A DNA stretch of 37,797 nt, taken from Streptomyces daqingensis. Lineage in GTDB: Bacteria > Actinomycetota > Actinomycetes > Streptomycetales > Streptomycetaceae. Shown piece after piece: positions 24,069 through 32,302 of the stretch (its first letter is position 1; each line of letters starts with the position of its first letter). Both the position numbers and the translations under genes were made by a program. The stretch is taken from NCBI RefSeq assembly GCF_014645895.1, contig NZ_BMMP01000030.1, forward strand, positions 1 through 37,797. Reading direction: 5' to 3'. The notes under the pieces were generated by a model. That model was given only the letters and a program-made list of their open reading frames with translations. It was not told where the DNA came from and made no database searches.

Positions 24069-24830
24069 TTAGTCCGTCTGTGCGATGGGCACTTCGTAGA
24101 CGATCTCGCACAGCGACGTCGGTACGACGATGTCCGCTGTCTCGACCGGGCGGCCCTCGTCGCTGTAGTAGGTCCGCTGAATCTGAGTCACCAGCGCGCT
24201 GCGTGTGAGTCCCAGTAGAGCGATCTCCTCGGCCGTCGCATGCCTTGGCTCGGGTTGTTCCACAGCGTGGCTGACCGTGACACCAATCTCCGCCATGCGC
24301 TGTACTACGCCGCGACCAGCGTGAGGTCCGCCTTCGGGGAGTACCACGAGAGTTCCGCCCGTGAGGTCGTACGGCTCCCAACTCGTCGACAGCTGTACGG
24401 GTTTGCCGTTGCCCATGAACTCGTACCGCGTACGGACGCCGAGGTCGCCCTCGGCGATGCCGAGGCGTACCGCGATGTCCGCTGGCACCGGGACCTTCGC
24501 CTCGGTGTGGCTCTCCCATGTGCCTTGCTGTCCGAGATCCGCCATGTCCGCCCGGAACGGTGATCCGCCGCGGCGCTCGCGACTCAGTGAGCGGACCATT
24601 CGAAGTCGTGAGCGGGGCTCCGCGACGTACGTACCTGATCCAGTGCGACCTTCGAGGATGCCTTGACTGATCAGCAGGTCGTTCGCGCGCCGGACGACGT
24701 TGTGTCCCACGCCGTACTCCTCGCCGAGGCGGGCGCGTGAAGGCAGCTTCTCGCCAACCGCCCACTCTCCGTTGGCGATGCGCTCCCGGAGCAGGTCGGC
24801 GATGCGGATGTACGGCGGCTGCTCAGGCAT
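24069..24830 (-). CDS. GntR/HutC-family regulator
   Basis: The 253-aa protein has an N-terminal winged helix (YIRIADLLRERIANG, LPSRARLGEEYGVG, GILEGRTGSGTYV) and a UTRA ligand domain from about residue 95. The start is ATG 24830 with no ribosome site; TAGATT lies immediately upstream, so the mRNA may be leaderless. It faces array 2 and is divergent from the small gene at 24911. Direct repeats with the core GCTTA lie in the 80-nt gap between the two genes and could be its operator. Target genes are unknown. Confidence 0.82.
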   Translation of the reverse strand: MPEQPPYIRIADLLRERIANGEWAVGEKLPSRARLGEEYGVGHNVVRRANDLLISQGILEGRTGSGTYVAEPRSRLRMVRSLSRERRGGSPFRADMADLGQQGTWESHTEAKVPVPADIAVRLGIAEGDLGVRTRYEFMGNGKPVQLSTSWEPYDLTGGTLVVLPEGGPHAGRGVVQRMAEIGVTVSHAVEQPEPRHATAEEIALLGLTRSALVTQIQRTYYSDEGRPVETADIVVPTSLCEIVYEVPIAQTD

Positions 24831-24910
24831 ATGGAAAATCTAGCCCATTCTCGCTAAGCTGATTAAGCACCTTCACTGTATGTGACCTAGCCGCGATGGA
24901 GGGCTTACGC

Positions 24911-25198
24911 ATGCCCACACCTGCGTCCCGCGCCAACGAGGCCGCGGAACGCCTGACCGCTGCGGGGTTGGAACCGGAGGTGAAGGACCACAAGAACCAC
25001 ATTCTTGTGGAAGCCAAGGTGCCTGACCAGGTCTCTTCGGAGTCCTGGAAAGGCCTGTTACGTGCGCTGGAAACGGCCGATCACTTCGGCCAGGAGGTCA
25101 GCGTGGGCGGCATGACCGTATGGGCCGCCATCCGAAAAGGGGACCCCCGCGACAGCGTCGGCTGTCCGGGGGCGTGGCCATCAGCTTTAGGGAGCTGA
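24911..25198 (+). CDS. Small hypothetical protein, 95 aa
   Basis: The start is ATG 24911 with GGAGG 8 nt upstream; the ATG at 24896 encodes part of that ribosome site and is rejected. The protein begins MPTPASRANEAAERLTAAGL and contains VKDHKNHILVEAKVPDQV, an alternating helix-strand pattern, and ends in a glycine/proline-rich tail. No family is recognised. It starts a rightward run of small genes ending in a GntR regulator and is probably controlled by the divergent GntR at 24830. Confidence 0.6.
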   Translation: MPTPASRANEAAERLTAAGLEPEVKDHKNHILVEAKVPDQVSSESWKGLLRALETADHFGQEVSVGGMTVWAAIRKGDPRDSVGCPGAWPSALGS

Positions 25199-25203
25199 TC
25201 GAC

Positions 25204-25332
25204 GTGAACAACCGTAGCCAGAGCGACGGCGGGCAGCCACAGGGCGTGTCACGCGATCGTCATCGGGCGCTGACAAGCGAAGCGCCGGCGTATAGAGGCG
25301 GCGCTGAGCCGCGCATTGGCGAGGTTCGCTGA
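25204..25332 (+). CDS. Small hypothetical protein, 42 aa
   Basis: GTG 25204 has GGGAG about 9 nt upstream, and the TGA overlaps the next ATG (TGATG). The product is polar and basic (VNNRSQSDGGQPQGVSRD onwards) with no recognisable domain. The ribosome site and the coupling are the only support. Confidence 0.45.
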   Translation: MNNRSQSDGGQPQGVSRDRHRALTSEAPAYRGGAEPRIGEVR

Positions 25333-25721
25333 TGAGACCTGCGCGCCAGCACACTCGGGACTGGCCCGCACCGTACGTCTCCGTCGCTTGCCGTATGGGG
25401 ACGCACACGGAATGCACCGAGGGCAACCCCAGACCCGTACCGCGTTCGTCAGCCGTGATCTATGAGATCTGCACCTGCACGTGGTGCCACCCCCGGTACG
25501 AAGGAGCAACGCCGAACACAACCGGGCCAGTTGTCTCTATCTCGTCGGAAACCGTACGTCCGGGGGACGTGATCCAGATCGGGGGTCAGCCCTTCGAGGT
25601 GGCAGACATGGTCGCGCTACCGCACCAGGCGAAGCAGCTGCGCTTCGAAACGGGAGAGACCTTGACGATGCATATCCGCACTCGGCTTGCGGCTGTCCGT
25701 ATGCGGGGGAGGGGGTGGTGA
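25332..25721 (+). CDS. Hypothetical protein with a cysteine-rich N-terminal half
   Basis: The 129-aa protein starts at ATG 25332, overlapping the previous stop. The first half has five cysteines (VACRMGTHTEC, then YEICTCTWCHPRY), a possible metal site. The second half is a compact beta-like segment (GDVIQIGGQPFEVADMVALP, KQLRFETGETLTMHI), resembling short domains found in other Streptomyces hypothetical proteins. It ends just before the GntR start and is probably co-transcribed with it. Function unknown. Confidence 0.65.
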   Translation: MRPARQHTRDWPAPYVSVACRMGTHTECTEGNPRPVPRSSAVIYEICTCTWCHPRYEGATPNTTGPVVSISSETVRPGDVIQIGGQPFEVADMVALPHQAKQLRFETGETLTMHIRTRLAAVRMRGRGW

Positions 25722-25723
25722 CC

Positions 25724-26449
25724 ATGGCCCGATACCAACGCGTGGCCGACTCGATCCGCGAGCGGATCGCCCAAGGTCTCCTGAGCGTCGGCGACCAACT
25801 GCCCACAGAGCCAGAACTTGCCAACGAGTACGCACTGAGCAGGCTGACCGTCCGGCGAGCGCTCGACGTCCTACAGGCCGAGGGGCTCATCGAGAAGTTC
25901 CACGGCAGGGGCTCGTTCGTACGGCGCCCCCCTCGCCGGGTCACGTATGTCAGCCGGTGCGGTGTGCAGCTGGACCAGCCGACGGACGGCGTCGAGATCG
26001 AGAACTACGTGAAGCCCAGCTCAGTTCTCGCCGAAGCCCCAGTCGCGTCCCTGATGCAGGTCGAGCCGGGCACCGAGCTGGCTGAGTACCTCTACATCGC
26101 CATGCGGGACAGGGAACCGTACGGCCTGGCCCGCATCTACGTACCGCTCGAACTGTCGAACCTCCTGACTGCTTCTACAGGACATGTGCCTTGGGGCGCC
26201 GAGATCTGTCAGGGGTTGAAGGCTGCCGGCGTACGACTCGCGCGAATCAGTGAGCGGGTGGTCAGTCGGCTTCCTAGTCAGGACGAAGCCGAAAGCCTCA
26301 ACTTGGCAGCCGGCGCAACCGTGTTGGTGATCGAACGGACGGCGGTGGACGACCAGGGAAGAGTCGCCGAGGGTGCGCATCTGGTGATGCCGGGCGACCG
26401 TGTCGAAGTCGTCTTCTCCACAGCGCTTGCAGAGCCGGCGGGGAGGTGA
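25724..26449 (+). CDS. GntR/HutC-family regulator
   Basis: The 241-aa protein has the winged helix at residues 1-70 (YQRVADSIRERIAQG, LPTEPELANEYALSRLTVRR, GLIEKFHGRGSFV) and a UTRA domain (AEYLYIAMRDREPYGLARIY, VLVIERTAVDDQGRVAEGAH). The start is ATG 25724, with a GAGGGGG tract upstream; GTG 25718 is an alternative. This is the third GntR regulator in the element. It closes the rightward run of small genes, followed only by a zinc-ribbon protein. Confidence 0.85.
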   Translation: MARYQRVADSIRERIAQGLLSVGDQLPTEPELANEYALSRLTVRRALDVLQAEGLIEKFHGRGSFVRRPPRRVTYVSRCGVQLDQPTDGVEIENYVKPSSVLAEAPVASLMQVEPGTELAEYLYIAMRDREPYGLARIYVPLELSNLLTASTGHVPWGAEICQGLKAAGVRLARISERVVSRLPSQDEAESLNLAAGATVLVIERTAVDDQGRVAEGAHLVMPGDRVEVVFSTALAEPAGR

Positions 26450-26455
26450 TCGGTT

Positions 26456-26662
26456 ATGCGCGGGAGTAGTCAGTGCGTCCTGTGCAAGGAGCCGTCAGGG
26501 AACCTGATCCTGGTTGACATCATCGAAAGCGGTTCCGGTCCCGGTTGGGGGTTGTATGCCTGCCCCACGCCCTGCGCGCAGGAGTACGCCGGCCGTTCCT
26601 ATGCTCCTACCTGGCTGGCGAAGGAGTTGGAGAAGCTTGAGCTGTGGCCTCCGGAGAGCTGA
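26456..26662 (+). CDS. Small zinc-ribbon-like protein, 68 aa
   Basis: It starts 6 nt after the GntR stop. Two cysteine pairs, CVLC near residue 7 and CPTPC near residue 36, separated by VDIIESGSGPGWGLYA, look like a zinc ribbon. A helical tail follows (APTWLAKELEKLELW). No family name is offered. The gene is followed by a strong bidirectional terminator. Confidence 0.6.
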   Translation: MRGSSQCVLCKEPSGNLILVDIIESGSGPGWGLYACPTPCAQEYAGRSYAPTWLAKELEKLELWPPES

Positions 26663-26675
26663 CGAATGACGAAGA

Positions 26676-26711
26676 GCTGAGCCCTCACGTGAATGCGCGT
26701 GAGGGCTCAGC
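26676..26711. terminator. Bidirectional terminator between convergent genes
   Basis: GCTGAGCCCTCACG (26676-26689) pairs perfectly with 26698-26711 around an 8-nt loop. It separates the rightward zinc-ribbon gene from the leftward methyltransferase gene. Confidence 0.8.
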
Positions 26712-26715
26712 CGGG

Positions 26716-27660
26716 TCAGGGGAGGGCCCGGGCGTCGACGCGGGAGAAGACCAGGTCCATTTCCTCCGTGACTGGTCCGTCCCAGCGCACAGGAGTACGA
26801 GGGTGACGGATGGCCGCCGGGTAGCTCCTGGGGTCGTAGTCGTTGATCAAGCGGTACGTACGGAAGCCGCGGTCTGTGAAGGTCTTCACCAATTCATCGG
26901 CCGAATCACCGAGTGAACTCATCCGCTTCGGGGTCACCTCGACAACCACTTCCACATCGGAACGGAGCCGCCCGAGTACCGGCTTCAAGCTCCGGACGAC
27001 GGTCCCTTCCGCACCTTCAACATCGATCTTGATCACCCGTGCTCGTTCTAACTCCTTGTCGCTGAGCAGCTGCGGCAACGGGTGTCCTTCGACGTCGACC
27101 TCGGACTCCGTTGGACCAACGTACGGAACGACGGAGCTCGCTCCCATGTTGCGGGAGCTCACCAGAATCAATCTCAGCGTCTCTTCCTTGTCCGACACGG
27201 CCGCGTTGATCGGCCGAAGGTTCCCGCAGTCGTTCAAGTGCGCGTGAGCCGAGAGCTTGCGATGGAACGTCGGCGACGCTTCCACAGCCACAACTAGGCC
27301 GTCAGGACCGACGAGGGAAGAGCCGAGCACGCTGAAGTACCCGATGTTGGCGCCGACATCGATGAACACGTCTCCGGGCTTCAACCTCTGCTGGAGCCAG
27401 TGCGTCAGGTGCGGCTCCCAGACGCCGAACATGTACAGGAAGCGCTGAATCAGGTCCACAGTGTCGACCTCAAGGTGCGCAGAAAAATGTGCAGGAACGA
27501 CGGCGCTCCGAGGATGGTCCATCAGGTAGGAGTTCAAACGCGTTGCGATTGCCCCCGTCCCCAGCGATCCCGGCGCGTTCCGTAGGTACCAGCGCCACAG
27601 GTTGAAGGGGGCTCCCGAACCTCGCATGCCCATCAGCCTCTCCACGAGTTCTAGGGGCAC
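26716..27660 (-). CDS. FkbM-family SAM-dependent methyltransferase
   Basis: The start is taken as GTG 27660 (VPLELVERLMGMRGSG), with a TGGAA upstream; the frame is open to 27876 but that part is not protein-like. The 314-aa product contains the SAM-binding motif VFIDVGANIGYFSVLGSSLV, an acidic VAVEASPTFHRKL, and the FkbM signature VIKIDVEGAEGTVVRSL. Such enzymes O-methylate natural products, glycans or lipids. The substrate here is unknown. It appears to be an AICE accessory gene, pointing towards the second regulator group. Confidence 0.82.
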   Translation of the reverse strand: MPLELVERLMGMRGSGAPFNLWRWYLRNAPGSLGTGAIATRLNSYLMDHPRSAVVPAHFSAHLEVDTVDLIQRFLYMFGVWEPHLTHWLQQRLKPGDVFIDVGANIGYFSVLGSSLVGPDGLVVAVEASPTFHRKLSAHAHLNDCGNLRPINAAVSDKEETLRLILVSSRNMGASSVVPYVGPTESEVDVEGHPLPQLLSDKELERARVIKIDVEGAEGTVVRSLKPVLGRLRSDVEVVVEVTPKRMSSLGDSADELVKTFTDRGFRTYRLINDYDPRSYPAAIRHPRTPVRWDGPVTEEMDLVFSRVDARALP

Positions 27661-27820
27661 GGTAGTTCCAGGAACTGTCCTGTCGATTGCCCTCGCATCG
27701 GGCTGACCAGACGTACTTCGCGATGGGGGTGGAAGAACAGCCCTACGAGGACAGCGCTCTCGCCCCTCTCGTAAGGTCCTCTGGACATCTGGATGACAAC
27801 TTCCGTTCCGGGGAGACGAC

Positions 27821-28396
27821 TTGGATACCGGCGAGCAGTTTGTGACGATCAGTGCCGTCTTACTCGGGGCGCTCATGACGCACTTGACGAACTACATGCT
27901 GGAGAGAAGCCGCAACCGACACGCGCTGCTGACAAGGTGGGACGACAAGAAGCTCGACGCGTACGAGGGGTACGTCGACCGTGTCCGTGCCTGCATCTTC
28001 CTCGCCGTCCAGCTGTACGAGCACAAGGAAGACATACGCGAGAGCCACAAGCCAGAGCACGAGATCCTCACGGAGATGGACGCCGCCAGCAGACTCAGGG
28101 GCCGCGCGTTCGAGCGGGTCATGCTGCTTGGCGATGACGAAGTGGTGGAAGCTGGCCACCGTCTCAACGCCGCGGCGATCGAGGTCGATTGGCAGGCCAA
28201 CGGCAGGCGGTCAGGAACCCTGTCTGAGTGGCGCGCGAAGAACAGAGCCGCCTTTCAAGCGATCAACAACTTTCACGACGCCGCCCGTGAGGATCTAGGC
28301 GTCAAGGGCAACGTGACGGGCGAGAGCCACCCGGAACGAGACCTACTGCTGCCGCCCGCTCAGCGCAGGGATGAAGAGTCGACACCGGAAGCCTGA
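27821..28396 (+). CDS. Hypothetical protein with one N-terminal membrane segment
   Basis: The start is TTG 27821, supported by GGGGAG 5 nt upstream. The 191-aa protein has one hydrophobic segment (FVTISAVLLGALMTHLTNYM) followed by a long helical, charged cytoplasmic region (DDKKLDAYEGYVDRVRACIF, DEVVEAGHRLNAAAIEV). The pattern resembles membrane-anchored coiled-coil proteins common in Streptomyces, but I assign no family. Confidence 0.6.
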   Translation: MDTGEQFVTISAVLLGALMTHLTNYMLERSRNRHALLTRWDDKKLDAYEGYVDRVRACIFLAVQLYEHKEDIRESHKPEHEILTEMDAASRLRGRAFERVMLLGDDEVVEAGHRLNAAAIEVDWQANGRRSGTLSEWRAKNRAAFQAINNFHDAAREDLGVKGNVTGESHPERDLLLPPAQRRDEESTPEA

Positions 28397-28472
28397 GTTG
28401 CAGTTCCCGTCAGTGGGCGAGCAGTCGAGCAACACTGATCGGAGCTCGTGCGAGCCACAGAGGATGTGGGCG

Positions 28473-28784
28473 TCAGCGACGCCATTCGTCACGAAAGTCG
28501 TCGTGGTCAGACCACAGCTCAGCGAGATAGGTGACGGCGATCCGCAGTCCCCACACATCGGTGCCGGAAAGCACCTCGTGCCCGTGCTGTCCGTCACGGC
28601 CCGCAGCTCGACGACGGTCCACGAACTCTTCCACTATCCGCTGGCTCGCCCGTACGAGTCGATGCGCCTCACCTTGAAGGCGTTCGAGCTCCGACTCTCG
28701 GAGGCGCGCCCTGACGAACGTGATGAGCCTCTGATCGCTCTCCCACGAGCCGGCAAGAGCTCCTGTCTCTGCGTCGTCGGTCAT
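28473..28784 (-). CDS. DUF6221-like protein
   Basis: The 103-aa protein has the pattern of DUF6221 proteins, common in Streptomyces mobile regions: an N-terminal DQRLITFVRARLRESELER, a central RLVRASQRIVEEFVDRRR and a terminal YLAELWSDHDDFRDEWRR. The function of the family is unknown. The start is ATG 28784 without a strong ribosome site. Confidence 0.65.
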   Translation of the reverse strand: MTDDAETGALAGSWESDQRLITFVRARLRESELERLQGEAHRLVRASQRIVEEFVDRRRAAGRDGQHGHEVLSGTDVWGLRIAVTYLAELWSDHDDFRDEWRR

Positions 28785-28920
28785 GGCGAAAGGCTATCTA
28801 CAAGATCAGGGGCACATCGGGCGTATCTCGAAGCCGAAGGCCGCGCATGCCTTCTATCCGACGTGGCCCCGTGGGCAGGCATGTCGACGACTCGGCGCTC
28901 GCGCATGGGTTCCAGGACTG

Positions 28921-28960
28921 CCAGGGCCCCTTGAATGCACCCACCCGTCCGGGGCCCTGG
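28921..28960. terminator. Long-loop hairpin downstream of the GHYRNG protein gene
   Basis: CCAGGGCCCC (28921-28930) pairs perfectly with 28951-28960. It follows the stop of the minus-strand gene at 28976 and could terminate it. Confidence 0.55.
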
Positions 28961-28975
28961 CGAACGCCCGACTTC

Positions 28976-29320
28976 CTACCTGTGTAAGTCCACGGTCTGG
29001 CTGGCAGGTGTCGTCGGGTTCTTCTCCGGCGTGCCCGTCGAGGCCGATCCGCCACCGCTCAGGACGGCCAGGAGAAGCAGCACGAACAGGAGAAGACCAC
29101 CTCCACCTACCGCTGCAACAGCAGTGTCACTGACCCGGCGGTGGTGCGGACGGACGTAGGTGCCGTTGCGATAGTGACCCCGAACCTGGGTCGTGCGACC
29201 TATCGGAGACTGGGCTTGGACACGAGACTGGGGAGCTGTGCGAGCACCCACACCCGTGGTGCGGCGGTAGTGCGGACGGACGTAGCGGCCATTCCGGTAA
29301 TGACCACGAACCTGTGCCAT
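28976..29320 (-). CDS. Small tail-anchored protein with duplicated GHYRNG motif
   Basis: ATG 29320 has GGGAG 7 nt upstream. The 114-aa protein carries two copies of a basic motif, QVRGHYRNGRYVRPHYRR and QVRGHYRNGTYVRPHHRR, about 40 residues apart. A hydrophobic helix (AVAAVGGGGLLLFVLLLLAV) and a short polar tail follow. The arrangement suggests a membrane protein with a positively charged domain that could contact nucleic acid or lipid headgroups. It is the last gene before the right att site of the element. Confidence 0.65.
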   Translation of the reverse strand: MAQVRGHYRNGRYVRPHYRRTTGVGARTAPQSRVQAQSPIGRTTQVRGHYRNGTYVRPHHRRVSDTAVAAVGGGGLLLFVLLLLAVLSGGGSASTGTPEKNPTTPASQTVDLHR

Positions 29321-29660
29321 TAGCGATCTCCCTTGGGTTATCAGGACGGGAGAGTCCAAACCGGGCCCTTGTGATGACGGTAGTCCCCGGCACTGACAGC
29401 CACAGCGGGCGCAGATCTGGCGGTATCCGGTAACCGTCAGCCTCGAACGCCGAGTTGGTCGAGAGTAGAGTCAGAGTCCCGGCCGGAGCCGTAGCTGGCG
29501 GCCGTCGATGAGCTGCGCCCCTCGACCTGCCGTCCCCATTGGCGCGAGGCTCTCCGCGTTACCGGAAGGCATCTGCGGCCAACCTCCGGCCAAGAAGGCA
29601 CACGGAGCGGCAGTTTGACGTCATCGATGCAGGTCAGCGTGCACCTGGATCGGGAAGTCG
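29321..29660. other. Intergenic region before the att scar
   Basis: No gene is supported here. It contains the promoter region of the leftward GHYRNG gene and the element's extreme right end. The sequence just before 29661 does not contain the 5' half of a tRNA. Confidence 0.5.
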
Positions 29661-29724
29661 CACGGTCTTGAAAACCGTCGTGAGGTAACCCCTCACCGTG
29701 GGTTCAAATCCCACCGCCTCCGCA
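29661..29724 (+). other. tRNA-Ser(TGA) 3' fragment, right attachment site of the AICE
   Basis: From ACGGT-CTTGAAA-ACCGT (anticodon arm, anticodon TGA) through the long serine-type variable arm (GTGAGG/CCTCAC), the T arm (GTGGGTTCAAATCCCAC) and the 3' acceptor strand CGCCTCC with G and CA, this matches a tRNA-Ser. The 5' acceptor strand and D arm are missing, so it cannot be a functional tRNA. AICEs integrate into tRNA 3' ends, regenerate the full gene at one end and leave a partial copy at the other. The integrase lies at the far left, consistent with this being the distal att copy. Confidence 0.85.
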
Positions 29725-29747
29725 GAGGTCAGAGAAGTAGCAGGTCA

Positions 29748-29780
29748 GAAGGGGTGCCCGTCGAGGATGGGCACCCCTTC
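29748..29780. terminator. Hairpin after the tRNA fragment
   Basis: GAAGGGGTGCCC (29748-29759) pairs perfectly with 29769-29780 around a 9-nt loop. It is probably the native terminator of the tRNA-Ser gene, which supports placing the chromosome to the right of 29724. Confidence 0.75.
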
Positions 29781-29884
29781 GGCGTTGAGCCCGTCTCACG
29801 CTGATTCGCCTGAATCTCACTTTGGATCACGCGGTGTGGACCAGGCGTGGACCAGATTCGAGACACCTTCGTTCATGACGCGCA

Positions 29885-29913
29885 ACGAGGCCCCGGCTCT
29901 ACCGGGGCCTCGT
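29885..29913. terminator. Hairpin downstream of the SpoIIE-type phosphatase gene
   Basis: ACGAGGCCCCGG (29885-29896) pairs with 29902-29913 around CTCTA. It lies between the tRNA fragment and the 3' end of the leftward phosphatase gene. Confidence 0.65.
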
Positions 29914-30014
29914 GAACATCGTTGCGACAGTTGTGGGCCAGCAGCGGGTGCGCGGCCCTCGGCCGGGTGAGGACCATTGCATTCGCTGATCGGCGAGCGG
30001 TTGGGCGACGGGGA

Positions 30015-31256
30015 TCAATCCAGTGTGGCGAGGTGGTCGGCGGCGCCGCCGCGCCATTCCATCAGCAACAGGGTCGCGTCGTCGCTGGTCCTCCAGCCCC
30101 GGTTCTCCCTCAGTGCGTGAGAGAGCGCGCGCACGGCTTCTCGCACGCTTTCCTCCTCCTGCCCGATTCGGTTGACCGCGCGGATGAGTGCCTCCTCACC
30201 GAAAGGCTCTTCGCCGGCTTCGTGCTCCTCGATCAGGCCGTCGGTGAAGCACAGCACCTTGTCGCCTTGCTGGAGCGACTGCTCACTGATATGGGGATCT
30301 TCACCCCCGAATCCGACCGGCAGCGTAGTGGGGGACTCCAGCCGCCCCGCGACCTCATGATTGCGGATCAACAGCGGCGCGGGATGGCCGGCGTTGACCC
30401 ACGTCAGTTGTCCGGTTGAGATGTTCAGACGCATCATCTGCGCCGTGGCGAAGCCCTCGGGGCCGAACTGGTCGGCAATGGCCTCGTCCATGAAGGAGTA
30501 GACGGCGGACAGGCCGACGTCGGCACGTCTGGCGTGCCGGTACGCGCCGACGGCGATGGACGCCATGTTGGCGGCGTCCAATCCGTGGCCCATCGCATCG
30601 ATGAGGCCCACGTGCAGGATGTCGTCGTTGAGGGCGAAGTCGAAGCTGTCGCCGGCGACGTCGTAGGTGGGCTCTAGGATTCCCGCCAGCTCGACCTGCG
30701 GGACGGACATCGCCAGAGGCGGCAGCAGCGACCATTGAATCTCCGCCGCCAAGGCCATCGGCTGACGGCGCCGGGTCTGAAATAACTGGTCGGTGTAGTC
30801 GCTCTTGATGACCAGCAGGTGGGCCACCAGGCCGGCGAGCCTGTGCAGCAGACGCCGGTCGTCGTCATCGACGCTGTCCAAGGTCACGATCATGACCCCG
30901 ATCTGCCCGCCGCCGTCCAGCAGCGGCAGGTAGACCCGTACGCCGTCCGTCTGCGGTACCTCCACAGCGGTCGCGCGCATGAAGGCGGCCCCGGCAGGCG
31001 ACTGCGCGATCGGCTCGGGCTCGCTGGCGGCCAGCCCTCGGCCAGACAGCGGCACGAGCATGAACTGCCCATAGTCCTGGAGTAGGACCGAGACATTCCG
31101 GCCGCCGACCCTGCCCACCTCCTCAGCGATCAATGGAGCGATCAACTGCGGCGGCATCTCATGCGCCCGATCCAGCAGCACACCCAGCAGCCGCTCACCG
31201 AACCCTTCGGCCCGATCCAGCCGACGCCCCTCGGAACGCCGGTCCTCTGGTGTCAT
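30015..31256 (-). CDS. SpoIIE-type PP2C serine phosphatase with GAF-like sensor
   Basis: The 413-aa protein starts at ATG 31256. Residues about 20-180 look like a GAF-type sensor (VSVLLQDYGQFMLVPLSGRG, VRVYLPLLDGGGQIGVMIV). From about residue 200 a SpoIIE phosphatase domain follows, with metal-binding acidic residues in YDVAGDSFDFALND and the LIDAMGHGLDAANMA motif, then a WVNAGHPAPLLI strand and VLCFTDGLIEE. Such proteins dephosphorylate anti-anti-sigma factors in Streptomyces. It is chromosomal, outside the element. The N-terminal input signal is unknown. Confidence 0.88.
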   Translation of the reverse strand: MTPEDRRSEGRRLDRAEGFGERLLGVLLDRAHEMPPQLIAPLIAEEVGRVGGRNVSVLLQDYGQFMLVPLSGRGLAASEPEPIAQSPAGAAFMRATAVEVPQTDGVRVYLPLLDGGGQIGVMIVTLDSVDDDDRRLLHRLAGLVAHLLVIKSDYTDQLFQTRRRQPMALAAEIQWSLLPPLAMSVPQVELAGILEPTYDVAGDSFDFALNDDILHVGLIDAMGHGLDAANMASIAVGAYRHARRADVGLSAVYSFMDEAIADQFGPEGFATAQMMRLNISTGQLTWVNAGHPAPLLIRNHEVAGRLESPTTLPVGFGGEDPHISEQSLQQGDKVLCFTDGLIEEHEAGEEPFGEEALIRAVNRIGQEEESVREAVRALSHALRENRGWRTSDDATLLLMEWRGGAADHLATLD

Positions 31257-31601
31257 AACCGCGCCCTTTCACTCCACCTCCACTCTGCACCGGATATGGA
31301 TCGGTTGCCCGGGCGGGCGACCGGCTCGACTCCTATGCCGCGAACCTCGGTCCCGGGGCGGGCGGCCCCGTCCACGAAGCAGGTGAAGAAGATCTTCGAC
31401 TCGGATAGGGCAAGCAGTCCGCGCCGAGTCAACGCGCATCGACTGCCGGCCGCCCGAGTCCACCGTGTGAGGGGCGCAGGGCGGGGGACTACGGCTGCCC
31501 CACTTCGGGCATGCGTAGCCGGTGGCGCACTGCCTCGTTAAGCCCCTACCGCCTCGTTGCGCCATTGAGGCTGATAGGTGATCGCCGAGGAGTGCTGCTC
31601 C
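31257..31601. other. Intergenic region, no gene seen
   Basis: Only short shadow frames are present. It should hold the promoter of the leftward phosphatase and of the rightward small gene at 31602. No clear promoter or repeat was identified. Confidence 0.4.
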
Positions 31602-31784
31602 GTGTATCCCGGTCATGCTCCCCTTCGCTGTGCGTCTTGCTGCGCTACCGGTGACGGCCAGACCGTGATGACCGGTAAGGGCTCCTACGTCGAAGCCTGC
31701 CGAGTGTGCAAGGGCGCAGGCCAGCTCAATGCCCTCCGGATCATGAGACTCGCGTGCTCTGCATCAGCACTGGAGCCCGGGTGA
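31602..31784 (+). CDS. Small CxxC zinc-finger-like protein, 60 aa
   Basis: The start is taken as GTG 31602 with GAGGAG 9 nt upstream; GTG 31578 is an in-frame alternative. Cysteine motifs LRCASC and CRVCKGAGQL resemble half of a DnaJ-type zinc finger, as in many small actinomycete proteins. There is no other domain. It could be a stand-alone zinc-binding protein or a decayed fragment. Confidence 0.45.
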   Translation: MYPGHAPLRCASCCATGDGQTVMTGKGSYVEACRVCKGAGQLNALRIMRLACSASALEPG

Positions 31785-32302
31785 CGGACCCGGGGCCTCC
31801 GTGAAAACGATTCATCCGATTGCGTGACGATGAGTCGGACCGACCTTCATCTCAGTGTCCAGCAGGGAGAAATCCTTCCGGAAGACGCTCCTTGTCCCAA
31901 GCAGAGCCCGGAGGGCGAGCCCGCCGACCGCGAGGACCACGCGGCCCGGTCCCCGTAGGTGTGGCTGACGCTGTTCCTGCGCGTCACAGCTACGGCCTGG
32001 TGCTGTGACAACTTTCCCTACTGGATCAGGTGATCAGGCGGCCCGCCGAAGGCAGGTCGCGCGGCACGGCGGCAAGGGCCGCCGCTGCTCCTGTCTACCG
32101 CCCCGCTTCGCGACGGCCCCCGCTTCTCGCGCCGCGAAGCCCATCACCGGCGAACCAACCAGTCCGCAATGAAGTCGGCACGCATCGAGGCCGGGCTCCT
32201 GAGGCTGAAACAGCGCCAGACCACAGACAGGACAGGGCTCGTCAGGCCGTCGTCACCGGGGCCGGCCTACGAGGGCTTGAGCCACCTCCGCGGACCGCCC
32301 TG
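31785..32302. other. Intergenic region, no gene seen
   Basis: About 500 nt without a supported gene. Open frames here are GC-driven shadows with no ribosome sites or protein-like composition. No repeat or convincing hairpin stands out. Confidence 0.4.

Noticed and set aside
29661..29724. A functional tRNA-Ser gene.
   Set aside because: The 5' acceptor strand and D arm are absent upstream, so it is only the 3' portion left by integration.
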